From the NCBI RefSeq assembly GCF_000003605.2, contig NW_003143795.1, forward strand, positions 375,730 to 439,729: a stretch of 64,000 bases of DNA, written 5' to 3'. Of the stretch, positions 54,877 to 64,000 are shown piece by piece. The notes below the pieces were generated by a model that ran no database searches, had not been told where the DNA came from, and worked only from the letters and a program-made list of their open reading frames with translations. A program made the translations under genes and the position numbers. Each line of letters starts with the position of its first letter. Position 1 is the first letter of the stretch. The DNA comes from Saccoglossus kowalevskii (taxonomy: Eukaryota > Hemichordata > Enteropneusta > Harrimaniidae).

Positions 54877-57800
54877 TAAAGTTGATTCTTTGTTTTTCTG
54901 GACAGAATATGTCCTTCATTTGAATCTCTATCTGTGAATAATTTTAGTAAATATAACGTGCATTTCAACATCAAGAGTGTATGAGAGTCTATTTAGTGTT
55001 CTTGGAAATAGACAAATGTTAACTTTGCAAAGTGGAACCATATTATTATAACATGTATGTAGTCTAGGAAGTTGGTGTATTTTTAGCAAGCACCAAGGGT
55101 CATTGGCCGGATGGGAGGTGTGTTTGTCATATATTACTTGGTAATATAACCTGGTTTGTCGTGTTACATGGTAATAAAGACCATATACTGGTGAATTATT
55201 TTTGTTTCTCAATCATTACCGTTAATGGTAGTACAGTTAATATTTAGTGTCGGTACAGTGACTTTTTCTTTACTGCACCTGCTTTATAATCAGTATATTT
55301 TATTGTGCGTATTTGGCCTTCTGATAAATTGGTTTATAAATGATTTGTTCATTTCTGTTTCCCCTCTTTCTACGAAACTGAAAGCAATGCAGGATGGCAA
55401 GCATCCACAGCTTGGTTCGGACCAAGTGGTGTTTAAGTTTTCTGGGTCAAACTATTCTCAAAAATTGTTTTCAATAAACTAGTTTCCATGGCAACATGTA
55501 TTGTACATTATCACTAACACACTTGTTTCCTCAGTGCCACATGGCACTCTAGTGTAAATACTGTTGAACAAATTTCACCACAAAACAGTCAAAGCTAAAT
55601 TTTAACTTGATTGCAGTTGAGGTACACACCATTGTCAAGGTCAAGGCTTGATGCAAATCACTATTTTCCACAAAAGACTGATAATCCTCTATCATGGTGT
55701 GCATGTGTGTGTGTGTGTATATCAGTTGGATTGTAGAACATTTATCTTCAAGTTCTATATCAAACCCCTTTCTGTAATGATCATTATCACCAAGTGTTGC
55801 CAAGATGCATGGTGAGGTGTACAAACATTTAATGGAACTTCAACAAGATAATATGGTACATTGTCGTGTATGATCAACTACACTGGAGTTTATTTTGTTA
55901 AACCTTGATTGTGTGTAGAAGTAATCACTGTTCAGAGGCGTATTAATGACTCATTTTAATTTTTTTGGAAAGTACATTTCTTTCCATTGCCCTCATCAGG
56001 GTAGGTGTAATTTTAAGTTTTTTGGGAGGTGTTAACACTGTTTTAAGGCAGATGGCAAACTTTCTGTTAGTGACCGACGATTGATGGTTAATCCTTAAAA
56101 AAAACTTCTTTCTTGTAGTGTGGTAAACTAAACTGTTAAATTTCTTTTTTGCTGGAATCTATCTGTGTGAAAAAGCCCCCCAGTCCATATAAAGACACAC
56201 AAAGTCCGAATGCAACCCTCTCTTCCTATTTACCCAGCCTTTCTTTTGAGTGAATGAACATCAATGGGCTATTCTCTGCAACGGAAGTGAGCCAGGAGAT
56301 TCAATGACTGTACTGTAGTAGATTGTTCAGTAAAGCTACTTTTCAATGCCCACTATAAATACCGGGTAAGCTTGGTCAAGACTGATTTTCTAGGTGCTGC
56401 GAGTGCATCGATTGACCCGTAGTAAGATAAAAACCTGTTTTTTTATCTTCAGGAACACATGTGTGTATTTAAATGTAGACAAGTAATAGGACGTAAAACG
56501 ATAACATAAAAATACCTGCTCACAGACTAGTTTCTTTTATGAGTGCATCGATCTTGGTAAAGGTTCTCTTTTTTATTGTTCAGAATGGATTGCATCAGAT
56601 GGTTGTTTCTTATAAATCAGTTATTCTTCTGTACTTACTAGTTATAATTATAAAAAAAAGAAAGTTTTGTGCAATACTGTGCTAAAAACCGCCAAAAATA
56701 CCCATGTTTTCAAAGCTTGGTCAGGTCGTTAAGCTGTATGCCTTCTGTCTTGCCTGTGTCTGTTGTCATGACAACTGTAATCAGTGAATTGTAAGAGCCA
56801 ATCATTAGCCAGAAAGGGGGTGGAGTATGCTAGCATGACTCTTGTATGGCGACTCATTGCTAGTCAAAGGATGTTTCACATTTTTTTGGTGCATTGAATG
56901 CGAGAAAGACATGTTCTCATTGTTGATTTTTTTTTTATGAATCTTCTTATTGCCAGTAGTATGATATTAGTAAAATATTTTGAAAACATTTCAACAATCG
57001 ACAATTCTATTCTCTTTACAAAAGACATGCAGAAATAAAACTATTTGAGATAATTAAACTGTCACTGTGACACAAAGCTAGTCTACTGCATGATGGGAAC
57101 TGGTCCCCTTTCCAGTAGTCATTGTATCATATTCAGCTCACCTGTAAATAAATTACAGTTCTTGCACCTAGACCTAAAAACTTAATTAACTGAAACTAGG
57201 TCAGGTGTGTTGCTTGCAATAAAAAAATCAAACATCTAATTTACAGTATTAGGAGTGATTAGTAACTTTCAACTTGTGATAATTTTTGCCTTTATTTGAT
57301 TATCATTCAAAAAAAAAATAGCTTGCAAAGTGATTGAAATGTGTGCCTGAAAAAAAAAGCTGGCCTATTTGTTTAGGACATGCAAAATGAGAAAAAAAAA
57401 TGGCCATCAATCAGCCGTCTTTCAGACTGCTGTCTATAATTTTTATCTTTTCACCTTTTAAGATGATGATTGTTGATTCATTATAACCTTATGTTTCATA
57501 TGGATGCCTTTTTAAAAAAAAATCAAACTTGAATTTGTTTTGTGTTTGTGCAAGAAATATTATTTTTGCAGTTACTGATAAATATTGGCACATTTTCATA
57601 GTACATCATTATTTGCATACCTGTATAATGATCTACATATGAAGAGAAATCTTGTGGTGATAGCGAGGTGGAGAGGCACTCGAGGCCCTCCTTGCCGTTC
57701 TCCAGAAATACTCTAAACCTGCCAAACTATTTTCAATAGCTTTGAATAGTTGTATGGATTATTTATCAATACAAATTTCATGGTGTTTTATAGCGTGGAT

Positions 57801-59353
57801 ATCCCATTTGGTTTTTTTTTTTTTTAGTACATATATGTATATGAATAATTTATTTGTGTCATAGTTTTGAATAAAAAATCTAAACATCAGAGCATGGTTT
57901 AACATTTTGTATTCGTTCTCTCAGCGATGCATATCGACCGAGATATAAACCGGGATGATCGTGTCTTTTTCTTATTAGACCAGTCATGTGTAAATGTATA
58001 CTGAAAATTGCTCTTTTGATTTTGTCAATAAGCCACTAGTGACTGCTGCCACACTGCTCAGCACTCCAACTTGGATATTACTTTCATTAAAATCAATAAA
58101 CAGGGTAATTGTGGTATTACAGTATTACACGGCAACTCTTGACAATTACATATCCATTGGAGAAAAAAAAAGTATCCCCAGGAAATAAGTGATTCTCATT
58201 TGTTCTGCTCAGAGGAGTATGTTTGTTGGTTGTGTGTGTACGTATGTGCTCTGAGACAAACAAGGTTATAGTGGTTTTTTGTCACAGCTGCGTCAGGCTG
58301 CATCAGTGGCTATTGAAATGTTTGGTTGTCATGGGAATGGATACACAAAAGTGTCAGCTTGTTGAGTCGACTTTGTATTGACTGACAGTTGAATGGGATC
58401 CATTAAAAATATTACAGAGATCAGAACAAGAGTCAATGTAATCGCTATTGTCTTACTGAAGAGACTGATTGTTTATCTTGTTAATTTTGTTTCAGCTGTG
58501 AAACTATAGTTAGACTGAAGGTAAATAAGCCTTGGGGAGGAGGAGATGGTATATTTGATGTAAATTAATAAAAGCATGACAGTATGTTTATATTTAGTAA
58601 AATGCAAACACTGGTGAAAAATGTTTCACATATTTCTAAATATCACATTCCATATCTTGTACTTGAAGCTTATTTTCATGGCTAAACAGAAACCTATACA
58701 TCAGTAATTAAATATTGTAATAGTGTTAGTTATGGAACTGATATGGCACGGCCAACACATTCCCTGATAGTGTATCATATTTTTTGTTTGCAGACATTCG
58801 TACAAAACATCTTTCCAACTGATCTCTCTTTTATGCAATAAAGTCAACTTTACATTGGAACACAAAGGGTTAAAAAAAAATGTTCAATGAATTAAAAATT
58901 AATAGCTTTCTTTAATAACATAGTGGACTGAAAAAGATTGATATTTTCGTTAACTCCTCAAACTAAGCATGTTTTTTTTTTACTATTACCGGTATATCCG
59001 TTTGCTATTTGTTGTAATCCTTATTTTTTTACTTTGTTTCAACACATTGTTCCGCAAAAAAAGAGAAAGTGATATCAGAACAGTAAAAATTTTTTACTAG
59101 TTAAAATAGTACTTTGGAAGTATCTTTTGCTTGGTGACAAATTTTAGTAAATTGTTGTTATTGTGAGTCACTTATGATCAGCTGAAAATTGGTAAATTTT
59201 CACATTTTCAGTGATGGTTGTGTGCAAGTATTCTTTTTGAATTTTGTAGGTTTACCATAATATTCCAGTTTGTTACTTTTGTTTGTAATTTGCATGTCTT
59301 CTTTTATTAGGTGTACAGGTTGCTGGTAGTTGTTGAAAGAGGGGGATATTTGA

Positions 59354-59366
59354 GGGGGGGGGGGGG
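59354..59366 (+). repeat. G13 homopolymer
   Basis: Thirteen G in a row in an AT-rich region; length is likely to be unstable and prone to sequencing error. Confidence 0.9.
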
Positions 59367-62300
59367 TTTCAATGGATCTCTAAAAATATACCAAGCTATT
59401 GACAAGTTGTTAGTATTGCTGGTCCGTACGTAACCTTGGCATGTCAGTCATTCGTACTCGCGGTAGGGTCAGCCTTAAATTATACATTGAATGAATTAAC
59501 GTGATGTGCACGATGCGTAAGAGGATGATAAATTCTTGACTGTTTGATGGAATATGTAGCTTGTGTGTGTGTACTGTGTGTGTGTGTGTACTGTGTCTCA
59601 ATTTTTACACAGCGTTGGTGATATTTTCAAATCAGTCTATTACACATTTATGAATGTCCTTGTAAACGTTAAATCAAGCATTCAAAGCCAACTTTTGATG
59701 AGTGAACAGTAGGAACAACTTAAATGCATTTTATGTTGTCAGTGCACACAGCTGTTGTATAGAGTAGGCAGTACATCTGCTGGAGTCTTCTTTTGTATCG
59801 ACAGTATTCACTGGTCTTCTCAATGGACTAGTAGGGGCTATTATTTGAAAGATCTGAACCAGTGATGAGTAAAAAAAAAATCCACTGAAAGTGTATTTAC
59901 TTTTCACGGAAACAAAAACGGATGGTTTCTCAATTCGTGTAAGAAAATGGCTGAGCAACCAGGTAAAATGGGAGCCAGATATTGTTTATGTTTGTGATGA
60001 TAGCTATGAAATGGATATAGATCGCCCTAGTATGCAAGTGTACTGAGTGAAGAGAATGAAAGTTGATTGGCTAGAGTTTCCCACTGAATGTGTGTTCATT
60101 TTAGACGTAGATGAATCTGTCAAGTGAAATTTACTACTGATTGATTCTAATGAAAGTGATAAATTTATTATTTCTCTTGGGATTACGAGTGAATTGATGC
60201 TTATTTTATGTCAAGGGACTGTGTGTGGAGGCATAAAAGTCTGTAGCGTTAACACACACAAAAAAAGAAGAAAAATGATGGTTCACTGCTCTGTGAGAAT
60301 GTTGTACATAGCAGTGGTGTCTGTCTGCGTTTTGGAAGCACACTACTGATAGCTGATTAGAATTCAATCACACCGAGAGAGAGGCTTACTATTAGAGGTG
60401 AAAAAATAACGATTGTCTCATCATCCCGATAATGCGTCATTCCAACTTATTGTGAATTCACGTTGTGATTCGACGGCTAAGACTGATCAATAAACTCCTC
60501 GTCTATTTACTCCTTCTTTGCTGTTTCTTAGTAGACTAATTTTGACGAGATTATTTCTGCCGGGAAGGTATGGAATTGTGGGCTGATAATAATGATATTA
60601 ATAGAATACAGGACAAAGAGTGTCAGGGCGGATCATGCACAGCACAGTGGGAGCATGTGTGTTTGGCAGTTGCTATGCGTAACCAAGCCCAACACCCAAT
60701 TAGAAAGCTGCATGCTGGTAATTTGTGTACATATGTGTCCCTGGGCAATTAAGCGTATGGTAATAGCATTTGGTGTCAGTTTGATGTTTATTTGTTCACT
60801 GACTGTGGATAAAAAAGGTTGTTTTCTCCAGTCAAGGAGTAGTCAGATACACATTCAGGTGATACTGATCCACCAGTGATGTTTATGTACATTTCCCGCC
60901 ATTCTGAATTCAAACGTATTTCACTTTAAATGATGACACAATTTTTGAGAAAAGTAAATCAGGTATGTAATGTAATTACAAGTTTGTCGTATTTTTCAAT
61001 TGTAATGGATTGATAGTGCCTTTTGTAGTTATGTTATTGAGTTATTTTAGAGGATTTTCAGGTACTTTGTTTGGCAGGAAGTAACGCATTCTACTGTAAT
61101 TTGTATCTGGCATGAAATTACTTCCTATCTTGCCATCTATCAATGCTTTTAGTAGCGAACTTTAAAACTATCATGTTTTTTTTTTTTTTTTTCTTTCTCT
61201 TCTGATCACTGTCAGGCACCTAGATATTTTGTGAGTCTGTGTTGGGATACGCAATCAGCAAAACAACCTTTCTTATTGCAATCTAAAAAAGTGAATTTAA
61301 TTTTTAAATTTCAAGTGACATTCAATTAAATTTGGTCAAACCCATGGGGAAATTTTCATGTTTTCTTGATTGCTCGCAGAGCAGTGTGACGAAGTATTCT
61401 CACTGTCATATGTCACTATTTTTATCATCTCAACATTTACTGATCGTTTCATACATTTTGCTTATAAATTATTCACTTGAGTGAGAAATTAAAAATGCAG
61501 CATTGCCATCAGCTCGAAAAAAAAAAATTTTTTTAAAAAACAAAAACAGACAATTGCAGAATATATAGAGATATGTGAAGTGTTCTTTTGTGGAGCTTGT
61601 CTTAGCTACGGAACTAAAAATCTGATGGTCAAAGTCCAAGGGCCGTGCGTTATTTTCTACACAATGTTAATTTTGAGTTTCTCCATAACTTAATCGGCAC
61701 ACTGTATCCGTGCTCCTGGCAGGGCCTCCTTATTTGTCACATAAGCTTATCTCTCCGATTGGTAGGCATTCCTAATACTAGTTAAGAAGTTAAAGTAGGT
61801 AGTCAATGTCATTAATTGTAATTACAATTTTATCATTGGGGAATCGCCCTGACGGTTTTTGCAATAGTAATTCAACATGATTTATAGCAAAAAAATAAAG
61901 TTTTTCCACTTTTCTTCAGCATGTAATTAATTTCAATTTTTTTCTACCAATCATGATTACAAAAATTCAAAATGTGCTTGTTGTCGTAACTTGCAACGCC
62001 TAACTAGCAAACAGTAAAACCTGGTTTCTCCGAAAAATAAAAACTGATGTTTTCCGTTGCCATGGTGACCGTCTGCTAGCATTCTTCTGTTGCAGAGTTT
62101 AAAACAGTTTGTGTAATTATGTAAAAAAGTTGAACATTGGTCTGTATGGTCAACATTAGCTGGGAGTTGCACAGCTGCTCTGTCACACAGACCATTGGAA
62201 GTGTGACACCCCCCCCTATTTTTTTATGTTTAATATTTAACCTTCAGTGAAGCTAAAGCTATTTGCATAGTTATAGGTTAGTTGGTTCAGTTGTTGTTTT

Positions 62301-64000
62301 ATATTTGCCAACATGTACCATTACATCCACTTTTAAATATCAATCTTGTAAGTATTAATTTGATTGTTCCCATTGTTCTATATTAGGGCTGCCTGTATGC
62401 ATAACACTGTAGAAAACTAGTTGGAGTAGTTACCTTGAAAACAGGTCTTCAGGATGAAAATATTTCGGGATACAAATGCCACGTGCCAAGAGTCAATATG
62501 GCAGGGGGCGTTGTGTATGTTGATGACGCTGGCCTCTGAACGTATCAAGTTAGATACTAAAGCGGTGAATATCAACTCACCTGAACTTAATAACAATAGT
62601 CAATATACAGACTGTTTGTTCCTTTGTGTAGTGGAATCATTTAAAAAAGATGTCTTTGTTGTAGTTCTGGTTATCAGTTCAGATCACAACTGTGGATTTG
62701 AATCTATTGTGTACAAAAAGGGATATTAACGTTTTTTGAAGAATGATTATTTCTGAATTCTAATAAAGTGTTGTAATAAAGGTTAATTAAATTTCTGATA
62801 ACTGTGTTTAGTTGGAGGAGAATGTGTTTGTCAAGTCAATGATAGTTTCATTGAGAATTACATTTCCTCAGCTTCCTGTTTGCAATTGGAATCATAATAA
62901 TAACTACAGAGCTTAATGGCCCTGTAATTACCTAGTAAAAAAAATATGTCAGGAGCCACATGCATGTCAACAAATTTGACATAAATTTTCTACTTTCTAA
63001 AATATTTAATGAATTTTCCCATTTATTTTGACGCATTCTTTTAACCCTTGTGTAAATTTCATTATTTGTGATTAGAAATGGGTAGCAGAGCACTCTGGCA
63101 ATGTATCGTGGGGGAAAAGAAAACTGTTTAACATGTAAAATGGCTGCCTGGTTTTTAAAAAACTGAGTGGAATCTAAAAATGGTTAGAATTTGTCGAAGT
63201 AGAAAGAAATGAGTGAAAAAATAATGTATGGATTTACCGACACACTTTGGATCCAAATGGTAATATAATAATGTTAGTTTGGATAATGTAATGAGCTGAA
63301 ATAATCCAACACGGTGAATCGCAATCTTCAGTCACTATGGAGATCCTCAGACACAAGAAAAGGTTTAACAAATTCAATAATTGACATGATTCTAATGAAA
63401 AAAAAATTAGGTAGATGATTTTATTTTTTGCTTAAAAGGTTTTTTATGTTAGAATTAAATAAAAACAATCATCTCGGATGTGGTTGTAGATGTCAACGCA
63501 AAATGTCAGTCTGTCCCCCAAATGTGACACATTTTACGTGAAATGACTCTCCCATGATAACTTATTTTAAATAATTTTAGGTAAGATTTTTTTTCGAAAT
63601 TCTGCAAATCTGTTCTTAAAAGATAGTGTGTAGTTTATGTTAAATTGTAGATCCATCATTAGACAACTTTTTCTTTGTTCTTTGGATCATAGAAGCCTGC
63701 CTAATACATTGTCCAGCTTGGTGCTTTCAGTTTGTTCACTCTAGCAGACTTAGTGACCTTGTGGTCATAGCATTGAAATGGTGCTGATTTTAGGCTGGTC
63801 CTTTGTTCTAGTATGTGCAACCAGAAACCAAAGTACGCATGTTTGTTTGATTTGTATACTTGCAAGTATGCGTGACTGCACTTAAGTCGGTCTTCCCCAT
63901 CCAATTGTGGCTACCTGGATTGAGTTCCAAATGTCTAGAAATACAATCGTTTGTTGAGAGCTTTTTTTCTTCATTTTCTTGTCACGCCACAATCTCGTCT

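Larger units (their letters stand above)
54576..64000. other. gene-free right part, possibly a long first intron
   Basis: No coding exon with homology is seen. It contains a 27-base hairpin (54842-54868), TG microsatellites near 55700 and 59560-59600, a G13 run (59354-59366) and many short homopolymers. A tiny candidate start exon at 59947 is noted separately. The composition is ordinary AT-rich noncoding DNA. Confidence 0.45.

Overview
This is nuclear DNA from a multicellular animal. It is AT-rich, has many small introns with canonical GT/AG ends, and is littered with short inverted-repeat and tandem-repeat elements. The proteins are clear metazoan orthologues (arylsulfatase A, FBXO11, EFCAB11). 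Base composition, the mix of repeats and the local arylsulfatase expansion suggest a marine invertebrate, either a deuterostome such as a hemichordate or echinoderm, or a lophotrochozoan. Sequence alone does not settle the phylum.

Layout. (1) Positions 1-3.2 kb: gene-poor, with a CpG-rich left edge. (2) 3.2-25.3 kb: three tandem plus-strand genes for arylsulfatase A-like lysosomal sulfatases. Each has four coding exons with the same intron positions and phases; exons 2 and 3 are exactly 624 and 253 bases in all three. Their introns and spacers hold a decayed LINE, several families of short elements with internal tandem repeats (resembling Helentron-associated or 'pearl' elements) and TA-flanked MITEs. 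(3) 27.8-36.7 kb, minus strand: a complete 18-coding-exon FBXO11 gene (882 codons). (4) 36.98-44.87 kb, plus strand: a complete five-exon EFCAB11 gene, head-to-head with FBXO11 across 317 bases. (5) 44.9-64 kb: no recognisable coding exon; a CpG-richer stretch near 53.5-54.6 kb ending in a good splice donor may be the untranslated first exon of a gene whose coding part lies beyond the window.

The three sulfatases probably share a lysosomal or secreted sulfate-ester hydrolase role and have diverged in their catalytic-motif surroundings and C-terminal tails. A roughly 130-base core of exon 3 is almost identical in all three, including silent sites, which points to gene conversion. Copy 1 departs from the family twice: LTGR is LTAR in the formylglycine-forming signature, and a ten-A run shifts frame just before the cysteine-rich tail. 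FBXO11 (an SCF ubiquitin-ligase substrate receptor) and EFCAB11 (a small EF-hand protein) look intact and functionally unrelated; their link is the shared promoter interval. No wholly new multi-gene system is evident. The most unusual signals are the exon-3 homogenisation, the oddities of sulfatase copy 1, the shared architecture of the tandem-repeat elements, and an excess of the palindrome TACCGGTA.
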